Shown: positions 33,326 to 46,700, counted from the stretch's first letter. The stretch is DNA of 64,000 nt from Incurvaria masculella (GCA_946894095.1 OX335649.1:11178001-11242000); one strand, 5' to 3'. Translations and numbers: made by a program. Notes: generated by a model from the sequence alone, not told the origin.

Positions 33326-34250
33326 AACTCCCCTACAGTCCTTCCTCTACAGTGTACGTGTTACATTGCTTTAACGGCTTACCTGCGTTGCGGACATTGA
33401 CTGCAATGGTTGAACATGTAAACATATTTCCATTATTACTTTAATCATATTTGGCATCAGACGCTAGAGAGTCAGTCCTAGGATGACTTAAGTAAATATA
33501 TTTTTTCTTACTAAGCAAGTACGTCGCTTATTTTCAAGGCCTATTTGTATACATTTGTATCCTAAACATGTTAAGACATTTTCGTTACGACATTTTTTAC
33601 AATAATCAAAATAGTTTAACTAAAGTTTATGTATTATTTTATTTCAATATGGAATATCCAAATTGATTTCGCAGTTTGTTCGGTTACTTCACGTGAACTG
33701 GTTACCGAGTGCTGGAGTGCCTTCAGCTTAATGACTGTGAAATTATTGAATTAAATCTCAATAAAATAAATATGTGAACCAACTGCTGTGGATTCAGGGC
33801 TAATTGATACAACCTTACTTGATGGCACAAGGTATATTGCCATCAATTACGTGAACAGAGACGATACGTAATAATTCACTTAAAGAGAAGCGATATCGTG
33901 TTCTTGTTTTTAAAATACCTTTAGAGCAAAGCAGTCGTACTTTTAAGTGGTACAGTATTCAATTAATTATCTTTATTTAAATATGCCATCTCCAACTGTT
34001 GTCGAACCTTTATTTTTATCATAAATAACAACTTTTCAGATTTAAATACCATTTCTATCTATATTATGCTTGATTATTCCTATTAATTAAATTAGGGTTG
34101 ATTAGTGGGCATACATATGAAAGAATATGGAAAAATCCTGGGGACTTGCTTAATGTGTACAAGTCGTAGGCAACGGCACAAGACGAGCTACTAACTTTTT
34201 TCTACCTCATTGAAACGTATATATATATCAGTACTAAATATAAAAAGCGC
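33326..34250. other. AT-rich intergenic stretch
   Basis: No exon, RNA gene or identified repeat. Confidence 0.35.
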
Positions 34251-34255
34251 ATAAA

Positions 34256-34877
34256 AAGTATGGTGCCTACCAAACAAAATGAGATCACCATAACTTGTCA
34301 CGCCTCAAACTATAAACCACTGTCGAGTTAATTGCAAATGGCTATCTTCATCTCCGAGAAGCAGACTCGGAAAATGTCACTTGCTCTTCTTGCGCTGTGC
34401 TCCGACTCTCTTGTGCAATTTAGAACAACTGCGATCATTTTTGCTCACAGATTGTTGGCTTGCGTAACTATTGTAACGTTCTGAATGTTGACTGTTCATG
34501 TACTTATTGTGATGGAATTGGCCAATGATAAGGAACTCGAAATCCTAAGGTTGTCAAAAATGGTCATATGAAAACAAAAAATACGTCCTGAAAATTGCCA
34601 CGATTTTACACTGCTAGACTTTATGAGCTAATTACGAAAGCAAATGGGATAGTTCTGACAACAAAGTTATGTCTTTAAATTTGAGGTAAAATGACGTTAA
34701 TGTTTGCGTTTCGTCGAGCAAGTGTCATTTTCCGAGTTCTCTTCTCGGAGATGAAGATAGACATTTGCAATTAACTTAACAGTGGGCAGTATATTATATT
34801 CATTGACAGTAGTTTATAGTTTATAGAGGCGTGACAAGGCATAGTGATCCCGTCATGCTTGGAAGCCACCATACTTT
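34256..34877. mobile_element. Long fold-back element (about 620 bp)
   Basis: Left end 'aaagtatggtgcctaccaa', right end 'cttggaagccaccatacttt'. Inner pairs include 'cttgtcacgcctcaaactat' against 'tatagaggcgtgacaagg', 'gagttaattgcaaatggcta' against 'agacatttgcaattaactta', and 'catctccgagaagcagactc' against 'gagttctcttctcggagatg'. About 400 bp of unique sequence lies in the middle, without an ORF. It is probably a non-autonomous DNA element. Confidence 0.75.
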
Positions 34878-34932
34878 TAATACATGCTAAACATAATTAC
34901 ATATTATAATACAGGATTATTTTTTCAATTGT

Positions 34933-35012
34933 GCTATAATGGCCATATTCGAAACTATAAGAAATAGCGAAAAACACTCAAAGGAGTCATGGGGCCGATT
35001 TTAATAAAACTA
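34933..35012. mobile_element. Fold-back family E, single-arm fragment
   Basis: 'cgaaactataagaaatagcg' followed by 'aaaaacactcaaaggagtca' and 'tggggccgattttaat' match one arm of the 46615-46890 element. Confidence 0.65.
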
Positions 35013-35204
35013 ATGACTTACATCATAATATGACTTTAAAATATTCCAATTTCAAATCGCATCACTTCCACAGAACACTAATAATAGTTTTAAGAAAATA
35101 AATTATCCTTCAATTCTTCAATAATTTAATAAAGCATTCCAGAGAATATTGCTCATTTTAAATTCTACTTTATTCATTGAAACTGTCCATCTAAGGGCTC
35201 AAAC

Positions 35205-35410
35205 ATTTATTTAAACAAAAAGTGGATCGCAACCATTTGATTGATGCCGGCCAGCGGGGCGCCACGTATCTCCGATCTAGAGGCACTGGATGTTGGGAAC
35301 CACAATAAGCGCGCGTGCGCAGGTGACGGCGGCAGCGGGGGCTCTCACGAGATCCAATCCGATAGCCGGCTATAACGGCACTGGACATACGTTTGAAACA
35401 TCTCAATTCT
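35205..35410. other. Unassigned GC-rich block
   Basis: This is a CpG-rich patch ('gccagcggggcgccacgtat') with an Arg-rich minus-strand frame (35191-35406). The Arg richness follows from GC content, and no domain is visible. It is not called as a gene. Confidence 0.3.
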
Positions 35411-35749
35411 CTCTACAATTAACTACTACTCCGCCATTTGAACGTTTGATCAATTAATATTGGAAATCTGAGCATAGATCATCCGTCTGCGCACGAGCCG
35501 AAGCGAACGAACAAAACAATTAATGTTTTTGTTAGGAAAATTTTGGAACGATCACTAACTTTTAAATTGACAATGAGGCGAGAAGGGATTTGATTAGTTT
35601 TTTGTAACAGATTGCGATCAGTTTTATATGATAGCATTTCTCGCAGATCCTAAACCTTCCTACCACTATATCCCCATAGATTCGAGAGAGACCGGACACA
35701 ATTAGGAGTGGACAGATCTATAACACTATATAGCCATCATCTCTGTAGG

Positions 35750-35803
35750 TGTTTTTAATTCTATGTCTACTTCAAAGTGTAGACATAAAATTAAAAAACC
35801 TTT
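35750..35803. repeat. Short hairpin, about 22-bp arms
   Basis: 'ggtgtttttaattctatgtc' plus 'tac' pairs with 'gtagacataaaattaaaaaa' plus 'cc', with a loop of about five bases and few mismatches. It is too short for a standard pre-miRNA. Confidence 0.6.
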
Positions 35804-36504
35804 GATAATGAATGAACAAATATGATCAATTATTAAGATCTTATTAAATAAAAGTAATTAAGGCAGAGCCTAAATCAAAATAAAATCATAATGTTGTTAA
35901 CATAGTTTTACGGGAACTCTAAAATGAAGGCCCGTAGGGTACAGAATACCTGACACAGTAACGAAAGGTACACGAAACTCGTCTTAATCATTAGCTCTTC
36001 AAAACACTTGTTATGGTGTGGTGTGGAATGAACAGAAAACATCAATCATCATCAGTTCTGCAGGAGCTATAGAGGAATATGCAAAGAAAAAATTTGAGCC
36101 TTTAGTCAGAATGAGAATTGAAGTTGCAAGAACTTCAAAAAATGGATGAGGTATTTATACAATATATAATATAATATAATAATATATAAATATAAACTCG
36201 AGAGGTAATACAAAACAATTTAAGTAAAAACTGTAGATTCCAGAACTCATTCATTTTAATTCACAAAAGAATTTTTACATTGATTTCTTGGTACTGAAAA
36301 AAGGTTAAGTGCCATTTGTAAAAATTACGGTTAAAGCCGATATTGGTTAAAGTCCGAAATAATTTTTCTTTTAAGTAATTAAAAGCTAATGTAAAAAAAA
36401 AACAACAAAAAATTTAATTCTTTATAATTGAAGAACTACAACGCATTCAGAACATATCCTAGGATTTTTAAAGGGATCAATAAAAATACCTTTGGATTTA
36501 ATTT

Positions 36505-36625
36505 TAACTACCTGAGGTACCCGGCTCGGCTCGGGTTAATGTCGTTTTGCACCGTTGATGTCGGGCTGAATTATATGCTAGATGAGTCAGGAACTCCGAA
36601 AGTGAAGCGCCGGTTCCTTTGAGCT
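36505..36625. repeat. Interspersed repeat fragment ('gaggtacccggct')
   Basis: 'cctgaggtacccggctcggc' followed by 'tcgggttaatgtcg' resembles 'gctgaggtacccggctccgc' followed by 'ttgggtcaat' at about 10070-10100. This is a shared dispersed phrase of unknown origin. Confidence 0.45.
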
Positions 36626-36663
36626 TCGTCTTCATGCGCCAGATATGTGTTCGCGTTTCAAAG

Positions 36664-37150
36664 CTAGCGAGCCGTACCCAGGACAGGACGGTTGCGACCA
36701 GCCGTTAAAGGGCGCTTCCCCAGTCGACGACAGGCACGGAGGTCGGAAGCGGAGACATCAGGTAGATCGAGCTTGCGTATGAGATCACATATAATGTTTT
36801 TTATGTCTTCTTCTTCATTTTCTTTGATGCCATAAAATAACAGGCATTTCCGTCTATTCCAGGCCTTCACATCGTCTAGACGATCTGTAACAGCCAGCAG
36901 CTCTTGTCGAACACAGGCGATTGCCTTCCAGATAAGGCTCTGGAACAGTTTGAAGTCCTGTGCAAGACTTTCACGCTCCTTGGGCGTACTCAACTCAAGT
37001 CGGCTATCGAAGGCAGTCATCTGTGCCTCGAACTTGGCCTCGAGGTCTCCCAGGACCGTCAGAGTGTCCCGCGCTGTGCCATTTCGCGTGTGTCGTGCAG
37101 TGGTGTTGCAGTACAGAGAGGTTATGATTTTGGCGGAAGAAAGTACAAGT
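36664..37150 (-). pseudogene. Non-LTR retrotransposon ORF1 fragment
   Basis: The minus-strand frame (37020 to 36664) encodes ESLAQDFKLFQSLIWKAI, then RKCLLFYGIKENEEED and DLIRKLDLPDVSASDLRACR, ending RPVLGTAR. A coiled-coil-like N-part followed by 'R(K/N)(C)LLFYGI.E...ED....I...' is typical of the RRM-like ORF1 protein of insect LINEs. The fragment is cut at both ends: no RT domain is present and the frame ends soon after the RPVL motif. It is a dead copy. Confidence 0.65.
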
Positions 37151-37324
37151 AAACTATAACATGCTCGAGTTCACCAACACTTCCACTATATCCGGGTACT
37201 ATCCCGGAACAGATGAACTTAGAAAAATGTTGGAATAACACTTATTCAATGTATATTATTGAAATTGAAGCACAGTGTAAAACAATGTTGTTTACTTCGC
37301 AAACTACCCCCAAGAAAAAGCGGT

Positions 37325-37652
37325 CAACGCGGTTTTTTAGGGTTCCGTATCCAAAGGGTGCCAACGGAACTCTATTACTAAGCTTCCGCTGTCCGTCCGT
37401 CCGTCCGTTCGTCCGTCCGTCCGTCTGTCACAGCGCTGTATCTCATGAACCATAATAGTTAGGCAGCTGAAATTTTCACAGAGTATGTATTTATTTTGCC
37501 GCTATAACAAGAAATTGGTAACATTTTTAAAATTATAAAAATTAAAGGGGGACCCCATACAAAAAACGTGATTTTTTGTTTTAAGTCTTGTACGATGGTA
37601 CGGAACCCTTCTTGTGCGAGTCCGACTCGCAATTGGCCGGTTTTTTAAAAAC
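37325..37652 (-). repeat. Lepidoptera-type interspersed repeat, family C (minus)
   Basis: 'agggttccgtatccaaaggg', a (gtcc)n tract at about 37393-37432, 'gcagctgaaattttcacaga' and 'gtgcgagtccgactcgcaat' followed by tggccgg. It is the reverse complement of the copy at 23940-24285. Confidence 0.85.
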
Positions 37653-37758
37653 ATTTGCCGCCGAGGCGATCTTGCACTGGAACTGCTTCACTGACGTGGA
37701 TGAAAAACAAGGAGATTGTTTTGACGCGTTGACCACGTACCAACTCAGGCAGGATTAA

Positions 37759-38476
37759 CCACGGAGGATAGAGGTAGAGAGGAGATGGTCTAAGCAAACT
37801 GGGTCTGTGTCCACCAAGTGGGTCGCTACGTCACAGCCCACGTGATAAAGAAGGCGTTGCTTAGCGACAATCGCGACATGGCGCTGGCGGTTTTAAGTTT
37901 GTGGGACAATATTATGGTCTGCGGCGCAATTTTCGGCGAACAGTCGATTACACAATGAGATTTTGTGTAAAATGTTGCAAACATTACACAGGACAAAATA
38001 ATCTAAAGTTTGTACGTGGAATTACGTTTTATTTGTCAGTAAAACGCCTCATATTTTATAATTTGACTCAATATTCGAGCATTGTATCGATGTATCGCTC
38101 TTGCTATGTGCCGATAAATGGCGCGCAATTATTTTCGTTTTACGGTAAGAAATGTTGATCTCATGATGCAAATTTTAATGACATTTTTAAAATAAAATTA
38201 TTTGAAGGCATGGATTTAAATTTCTAAGGTTTTTTTTAAAAAAAATACTTAGTAAAATTTAAAAGGCGCCATCTAGTTGTAGTCTTGTAACCACTAAGAA
38301 TAGCTGTCGGAATAGCTGCTAGAATATCGATTCTTCCGGTAGATGGATTTCGCTAAAATGAGCGGTGCATGACCCCACCATGAAGCGATTTTCCCCCCGC
38401 TTCCCCGCAAAGTGTCACGATGCGATCCTTAGTAATATGAGTTAAAACATCTCCTCTCTCCCTCTATCCTCCGTGG
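37759..38476. mobile_element. TIR element, about 720 bp, 29-bp ends
   Basis: The left end 37759-37787 ('ccacggaggatagaggtaga' onward) and the right end 38448-38476 are inverted with one mismatch. Both are flanked outside by 'ggattaa'-like sequence. The interior has no intact transposase. Its longest frame (37901-38158) has no recognised motif. It is a candidate non-autonomous DNA transposon. Confidence 0.75.
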
Positions 38477-39835
38477 GATTAACCCTAACCTTACCTAGTT
38501 GGTAAGAAAGGGGACCTAAGGTCTTGCGTGGAATCCCTCAAAATCGAAAACGGTCACCCATCTGAAACTATACGTCGATCAAATCCGCATATTAATCGAG
38601 GGAGTAGTTCGCAAGTTATGAGCCTTTGATTTGATTTGAATTAATACTAATATTTAGTCACCTCTCTCATAATTTAGAGTGATGTACTCTGCAAATATTC
38701 GTGGTACATCCAGGAGCATTCACTTATTTTTTTGTTTTAAATATTTGACCCCTACTGCTCACTCATCTGGTAAGTTAGCGTGATGTTATCTAGCCTATAA
38801 GTCATGCATAGATTTACGCTAGACTTAAATAGAAACTGCATATAAATCGGGTAATTTGATCTGAAGTTATAAGCATTTCATACTGCTGGTCACCTCTACG
38901 GTAATTTAGCGCGAGCCCTAAAATTGCGGGAAAAAAATCAAGCCATAATTAGGTAGCATTAAATTATTCTCTAAATCACATGAGACAGGATAACGTTTGT
39001 GAGGGTGCATGAATTTCGGTGATTAATTTTTATTTACGTAAAGCTAGTTCTATTTTTATCAACCTTTCCATCTGGTACCAGTAAATAATCAGGTGTTCCG
39101 GCGTTCAATGTAGACATGAAAATAAATCAATCAAAACATTATTATTAAAATATTATTTCATTTAAATATTTGACTTATCGTGATCGATAGCAAAATGGTT
39201 GCTTAATTATTTCATTGTTCACTGAAATGGTTATACTTGTACTTGCACGTCGGTTTACAAATCCAGCCTTTCCTTTGAATTATCTGTATATATCTCCTTC
39301 ACATTACGCCATCGTCATAATCACGACTCGACCTAATGGGCTGGAGGAGTCCCCGCTTGTAACATTTGAGTGCGACATTAAACGTCATTATGGAATATAG
39401 ACGCGCGCATTGACACCAGTTTTACTATGGTTAATGTGACGCCTACAAGATACATATTTGAATACAAACGAACGATAAATGATGCAAGCATTTTCGAATG
39501 TAGGTAAGTAGATTATTGTGGTGAACCCTGAAGATAATTGGGTTAGTACCCGTACTAGTTAAAATAATAATTATTTTTCCCTATATGGCTGATTCGTAAG
39601 CTCCAACTGAAATGTTAATACATCATGAATTATTAGGGTTCCGTTATACAAAAGGAAAATAAAACCTTATAATATCAATTTGTGGCGGTATGTCTGTTCA
39701 GACCCCTTTTTCTGGAACGCGTGGAGGTACTGTTTTTAAATGAATATTTTATTCTGAGGTCTGTACATTTTTGTTTGAAGTTACACAGATCACATAAAAA
39801 TATTTTCCGAGCTATTACAAACTTACATTTGTAAT
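38477..39835. other. AT-rich intergenic stretch
   Basis: A trace of family C may be present at 39635-39670 ('agggttccgttatacaaaag'). No gene seen. Confidence 0.35.
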
Positions 39836-39839
39836 GATA

Positions 39840-40000
39840 TTAGCCCAAAAAACAAATAGAAAAAAGGGCCCATGTCAGGACATTATTTATATTGCACGGC
39901 TACATTAAACTGAATGGAAGACACGAACAATCGTTATTGCCGCTTCGACAATTCGATTAACCCTATCGTAGTAGGAGGTGGAAGGGACCTTCAGAACGAT
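39840..40000 (-). repeat. SINE family A, internal fragment (minus)
   Basis: 'acattaaactgaatggaaga' followed by 'cacgaacaatcgttattgcc' and 'gcttcgacaattcgattaac' match the reversed middle of SINE A. Both ends are missing or eroded. Confidence 0.5.
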
Positions 40001-43000
40001 GAATCAATAGTCGTCTCTGACGACCTACTCAGGAAGAAGTACAATGGGTCTAATTGGTACGTGCCGTTTAAGGGTGAAATCTTTAATATAAAACACCATT
40101 GTATATTTTTACGTGTCGTTTAGAAAACTTTTGCAACTAGTTGATATTGTATCTGTCATTTAATCATGCTCAAAAGCAAGTAGGCCATGTCGAACGAGGG
40201 ACTAATAACCTTCTTCCCCTAGATATGGGCACACTGAAACTTATGTAAACATACGTATTTTGTTTATGAATTCATTAACACTACCCTAGTTGTAAACAGG
40301 ACAAACACAAAAACACAGACTTAATTTTAAAATATCGTGTATCCAACTTCTTCTCTCACATTAACTATAAATTATGCATAAAGATACTGCTTTCTAGGTG
40401 ATTGGTTGCAGGCCTGCACGACCGATTGAATACTATCGCTTGATCAGGCCGATGCTTCTTCAGCAATAACTCCTCGTTTGTCATCACTGATATGATAGAT
40501 GAGCCTCTTAAAAAGCGTGTCTGTTTTTTTCACTCAAGACCAAATACGGGTTCTACGCCGTTCACGTACCAACTATTTTTCTGATGAAGATGCAGAGTTA
40601 TGTAGCGACAGAGTGTTTTTTTTAAACAAAGAAAAGAAGTAATTTAAAATGTCGTGGGATTCAATAGGAATACCCGCGATAACATTTTTTTTTCGTCATT
40701 GTATCATGGAATATAACGTACGTCCTATCATGGAATCTAGTTCAAATGTTATGTGTTGGGCTAATTAACAACATTAAGGCTCCACAAGACGCTAACCCCA
40801 ATATTTTGGGATATTTTTTTATTATAAGAATAAACACCACTAGAAAAATCAAAATATCAAAGATTAGGCTATTATCAAGTGTATGACCATAACACGTTTT
40901 TAATGCGTAATTTTATTTTTAAAAAAATTACACCTTTTTACTAGTATGTTGCGAGGTTTACAAGCCAGCAATTGTAAACTATACATTTCCTTTTTTGTGG
41001 TATAAGATCACAATTGTTCTAGTAAATAAGCGTGAAATATAAATTAATTCAATTGAAAAAGTACACTTTACTGATCAAAAACATAAATTTCGCTGCATCG
41101 CGCTCGCCGGAAATTGATTTTGATGCGCATACAACAATTAACCGCAAACTCACTGCTTCCGGAGGTCGCCATTGTCGTTAGTTTTGTAAACGCAGGACTC
41201 AGTTGGAGCCTTAAGTGTTGTATTACCAATCCATTTTCAGTTACTAAAACAATGTACCGTATAGGTACGTACGGGATAGCTTAGAGAAACTTTCGCTATT
41301 TCTTAAGGCAAACTTAAAAACAATTACCTTTATATTTCCGTTAAAACCCGATGTCGGTTGAGGTGTGAAATTATATTATTCATGAAGGCAATTGAGTGTC
41401 TGCAGTCGTACTCTTGTTGAGTGCACTAATTAGGAATTAACACAAATAAACTATTGTGTCTTAGCTGTAGACCTTGCGAGTCGGTATTTTTGAATATTTT
41501 ACATTTTTGAATATTTTTAAAAATGTTGAAATATTTTGGGTTGCTAAAAAATATAAATAAAAATGGAACCTATCGGTTTAGAAATGCGACCTGCAGAGGA
41601 CATACGAAAACATTTTTGCTCAATCTGAAACGCAGACGCCACGATCGAGCTTCGCTCTTCGATTGGTCAGTTATGTTTATGGTTTTTTTTGGTCGATCAG
41701 ATATTTTAAAGAAAAAGGGTATTGTCAATTTGGAAAAAAAATTACTTTGATGACTCAAATACTTTATTATTGAAGGGAAATCAAATAGTGCATTACCATA
41801 AATCATTTTAAATTGGATAACACAAATAATTTATTTTATACTCACAATTTAGTTGTTTTTAGTTAATCATTCTAACCGTACAGGGTTGATTTTTTTTATT
41901 TAATTTTAATTCAATGCAACAACACCATGTTAGGTTTTATTTGAATTCAAATGAGTACGATAATAAAATCGATAAAATTAATGTGCAAGTATGTAATGGC
42001 TGGCTGAAGAAATATAACGAGAGAAACATTCAAACACATTTCTTCTTTATCTTAAATGTAAATATATTTTGTAAAAGTCTTAAATTTCCTTTTGCAAATT
42101 TTCACGCTACACAATATAAAATTAACTTCACCCTTCGTAAATTTATTTAGAAATAAATACATTCTTAATTATTTGAACACGATTTTTAATATACCTAAAT
42201 ACACAATTAATTTGAATATTACCACCGATATTTAAATGAGCAGTATCGTAATATGATTTTAAAAATGAGCTGAACTTTTCCTTAATTTTCATCTCTTTCT
42301 TCTAAATATAACAATCAACCTCAAATTTATGTTAAAATGGTCATTTCGGACCCATCAAAAATTATAAAAATACTTGTTATTATGACTACAATTATTTACA
42401 AGTCCGTTTGCTTACTTTAACTCATGATTTCCCTTATTTATAATATTTATCATAAAAGTCCTCATTATTGTAGCATCTCTTAATGCACAAATAATTAAAC
42501 AAAGACGTAATAACAACACAAATCTAATGAACACATTGTATTGGGGCCTTGCCTTTCTCGAACGAAAATAGTCAATTCTTGATATCGTCTGTTCACAAAC
42601 GGCTTCGTCAGTTTATAAACCCTCTTTTACAATATACCGAAGGCTAATGTAGAAGCACCTAATTTGTTTTTAATTATCATTATTTTAGGTGGTCTAACAA
42701 GGTTTATTCATAGAAGTCTAGCTGTCCGTGCGACGCGCCCCGTCTTCACATCCAAATAAAAACAATGGGAATTCTATAATTTCAAACCCTGCCATTCACT
42801 CATCACGTAATTTATCTCAAAATCAAAATCGAATGAGCGCTTTTATAGTTATAACCGAACGTACAGAAAGAGTGCAGACGCTGCATTTTAAAAGTATGTA
42901 GTAGACATTTTTTACATATATTTTTTTCTATTCAAAAGCCTATTAAAAACGATTCTATCAAAACACGCATCGGTATTTTGCAAACAGACGAGCGTTCATA

Positions 43001-43175
43001 AACTGACGACGCCGTTAGTAAACGAACATCTTTGCGTCTACAGCCACATAGATAAATGATAGCAGGGAAAGACTGCTAATGTCATACAAGTGTAAAAGAG
43101 GGATAATAAAAGTTCACAGATGGCATTGCAATGCACATTTCAGAATATTTAATACAAATCAATCAATATCAATAA
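40001..43175. other. Intergenic sequence downstream of the BTB zinc-finger gene
   Basis: Mostly AT-rich with no exon identified. Short frames overlap each other at 41523-41806 on both strands and have no family signature. Confidence 0.35.
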
Positions 43176-43180
43176 TATAT

Positions 43181-43186
43181 TTTATT
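43181..43186 (-). terminator. Candidate poly(A) signal of the BTB zinc-finger gene
   Basis: TTTATT on the plus strand reads AATAAA on the minus strand, about 265 bases past the stop codon. Other signals lie further downstream, so the true end is uncertain. Confidence 0.4.
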
Positions 43187-43449
43187 CACTGTGACATTAT
43201 TTAATTAAAAGTTAAAATAATGTAACATTTTCAGCAGCCTAGGCAAAATTTTAAAACAAGCATTTATTAAGTGTTACTAGTTCTGGTTCAGTGTCGGAAG
43301 ATGGCGCTGGTTAGAAATGTCATAGTACCAGCCAAAATAAGAAGTGCTCAGCGAGTTTTGTACGTTGTATGTCGTTAGCAGTCTATACCTACTATCCTTT
43401 GTCTATGACAGACACGATCAAAAAGGCCACTCTCCACAGCAGCGCTGGT

Positions 43450-43715
43450 CTAGAGCGTTCGATCGTCGAGTGCGGCGGGAGCGGGGGGTGCGGGGAGTGC
43501 GGGAGGGGCGGCGGCGGCGGGGTGCGCAGGCGCATGCGGGGCGGTCGCGCTGCACTTCTTGAGGTGCGTGCGCATGTTGGAGGACTGCGAGAAGGCGAGG
43601 CGACAGCGCGGGCACGAGTAGGGCTTGTCGCCGGTGTGGTAGTTGAGGTGGGTCTTGAGGTGGTGCTTCTTGGTGAACGACTTCGTGCACAGCGTGCACG
43701 AGAACGGCTTCACGC
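43450..43715 (-). CDS. BTB-ZF last coding exon: fingers 7-8 and C-terminus
   Basis: Acceptor 'attttccttcgcag'. It encodes [20 protein letters not shown], then [20 protein letters not shown] and [15 protein letters not shown]. Finger 7 is C2H2 and finger 8 ends H-x3-C, a C2HC form. The tail is Ala/Pro-rich, ending ALDDRTL before TAG. The join to the previous exon recreates an HSGVKP linker. Confidence 0.92.
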
Positions 43716-46700
43716 CTGCGAAGGAAAATAGCAGTGTGGAGACTTTTACTGTAACATACATACGTAGTAGGCTGTACATCAAGTGAAGAAATATTTGTCA
43801 TTTTTACCAGTTGTTATTTTAGGAGTTTTATAATTTAAGCTCACATCAGTTTAAACAACAATTTCTCTTTCACCAAGTACTGATTAGCTTAATCCCCAGA
43901 TTATATATTAGATTATATAGATAGATATAACCATCTCTCAATCGATACCGGTACAAGATAATCAGCACTTTAATAATAAATGCCCTTTAAAAATAGATTA
44001 AAATAAATCAGCACTTGATGAAAACCACGCTAAATAAAATGAAAACAATTTTCGTTGCCGGTTTAAACGTATTTTATTTAATGGAATTGTCCTAAAATTG
44101 AATTTGATCCAAGTATTTTAGCAATGAAAATATAATTATGCGAATTGACGACCTTCGGTCACTTTTTAGAAAAAAAATACTATAATAAAACAATTTTTAA
44201 CATAATATTTTTGTAAGTATATAATAATTGCAAAAAAAATTTTTTGTACATTAATTCAGCTTCTACAAGAATTTATAAAATTCTTCCAAATGGAATATTG
44301 TATGAAGTCGCCATGACTGAGGATTATACGGTGGCATACCACGGTGGGGAGCGGCAGCATACACTTGTTTTAGTTTTACATTCACGTTTCAAAAATGTCA
44401 AGAGTATGTTTATGGCGGAAGTCGTCTTAATGATTACTTCGGCCAAGTTTTTAAACACGCACTATGAAAATAATCTAATTAAAAAAATAAACAATTAGAC
44501 ATTCAAGGCGAAGGGTATATATTCCGGGAGGTCACGACATTTTGGTCACGATAGGGTAAATAGCTGAATTTGGGTTCACAGGTTAGAGACCAACCATCTA
44601 ATGCTAAATATGTCGGTCTACCTGCGCCAAGTGGTTGCGTTAGCTAGATCGGCTATACAAAATAGATATAGGTATGTACCTGCTGATGAATATAATGATC
44701 GTCTGAATGTATTTATACTTCTTAATTAGACAATATTAACTCGTAGGTTTTTTAATTAAATACATAAATATACTTCAAATTATATCGGTAATCTAAATCG
44801 TTTAAAACTACGAAATGCAACTAAACATTTGTTCAGTTTTTAATACCTGTTTGGTATTTCAAAGCAAATATGTACTGATACTTTCATGCTGCATTATTAG
44901 CAGCTATTCACCTTATCATTGATTTTTTTTGTAACGATAACTACTTTTTCAGGCACCTTATCTAGGTAACACTACCACTTGGCGCAGGCAAACCGACACA
45001 TTTAGCTTCAGAGGGTTGGACTTTATCCTGTGAACCCATTTTCATCCATTTACGTTATCGTTACCATTTTTGTTGCAAACTCCTAATCTAATAAGACAGC
45101 TTGCGACCAATATCTAAAGAAAAGGGAGCTACAATTTTATAAGGGTTTCGATCAGGACACACTCCACTAAATAAAAGTGCCTGTCTGATGCGAAGGGTGG
45201 ATTCACCTAATTGTAATGTATGTAATAAGACTGAAGACTAATTTCACATTTTGATGGAGTGTGTGCAGAACGAACCACTGAGGCAAAAATTAATGGACAA
45301 ATTGAAGTTAGATGGATACAATTTTTTTTTTCGGAATTCATTATGCATGATCGCAACCACTATCTCATAATTGTAAAACATTAATATTTTTTTTTAAGTC
45401 CTATTTAGATTTAAGAGGTTAAACCTTAAAATCGTATACAATAGTTACTATGAGACTGGCATAACCGCAATGCGGCTAAAGTCCTATCAACACTTTTTAA
45501 AAAAAAGTGATCAAAATGCTAAGAATTAACGCATTTCTAAATTCGAGCTTACTGCGATTAGTGGCAAAGTGAACTGTTATACGTATTCGTCATGTATATT
45601 AACGCTTAAAATCGTATGCATAATATATGTGCGATGATAAAAAAGCGGTCAGTCTGGTCTGCAAAATAGTCTCTTGAGACACTTTTTTGCTTTTGTTTCG
45701 CAAAAAAGATCCACATAGCTCTTACCGGTTGTTGAAACAAATTTCCGTTAGAAGATGTAAGTGAAATGCAGCTAAGTAATAAATATATCCTACCAAGTCG
45801 TCGCCCAGATTGGCACTAATCACGTTCAATTTATTATGGTGAAGACGGCATTATTAATAATTTATTTTTCTTCGTAGTAAATCTAGTAACCAAGATAATT
45901 ACTGCATTTTCATTCCAGTTCAACCTTATAGATTGCATTTCTGACCAAGAACAAAATATGATTATTTGTCTCAACCGTTGTATTTTGAATGACGCCATCT
46001 TTAGTGCATTAATATATGTAATATAAATAATACAAAAAACATGCTCATATTTCACTCATATACGGACTTAAGGTGGCCCAACCCGGCGGCCCTAACTCAT
46101 TCGCGGGCACGGTACAAAACCGTGCTGTTGCGCTCTGGGACCTTCTCGGTTTCAAAGAATAAGACAGGCTCCGTGATGAGGAAGATGCAACATGTCCACA
46201 AAAAAGACAATGTGCATAGTGTATGATTTGGTAAGATTTACGAAAATTTTAATTTCAGAACGACTTATAGCTAAAAGTAAACCACGACCGCTGTAGTGAA
46301 AAATCGAACAAAACAAAAACAGATTACAAATCTTGATTAAATAAGCTATGTCTGATGACTAATCTTTTTAAGATGTTCTTACTTTATCATTGCGTAATCC
46401 ACCTCCAAAGTTATTGTATAAAACGCGCGAAAAATGCGAACTTTCGGACCTTATAACTTAGAAACCAAACACAATTTTACAATGCCAATGGTCATCAGAC
46501 ATCTAGTTCGATCAAATAAAGCTATATTGAGCAAAATTTTGGATATCTGACAAGAAATATGGGCGTGATCTTCTTTCCCCTTTTGTATGGGGAGATGAGC
46601 GGGATGGGCCACCTTAATTTCTCAAACGTACCTCCGTGGCCAAATTAAAAACTATAAGGAATAACGAAAAACACTCAAAGGAGTCACGAAGCCGATATTG

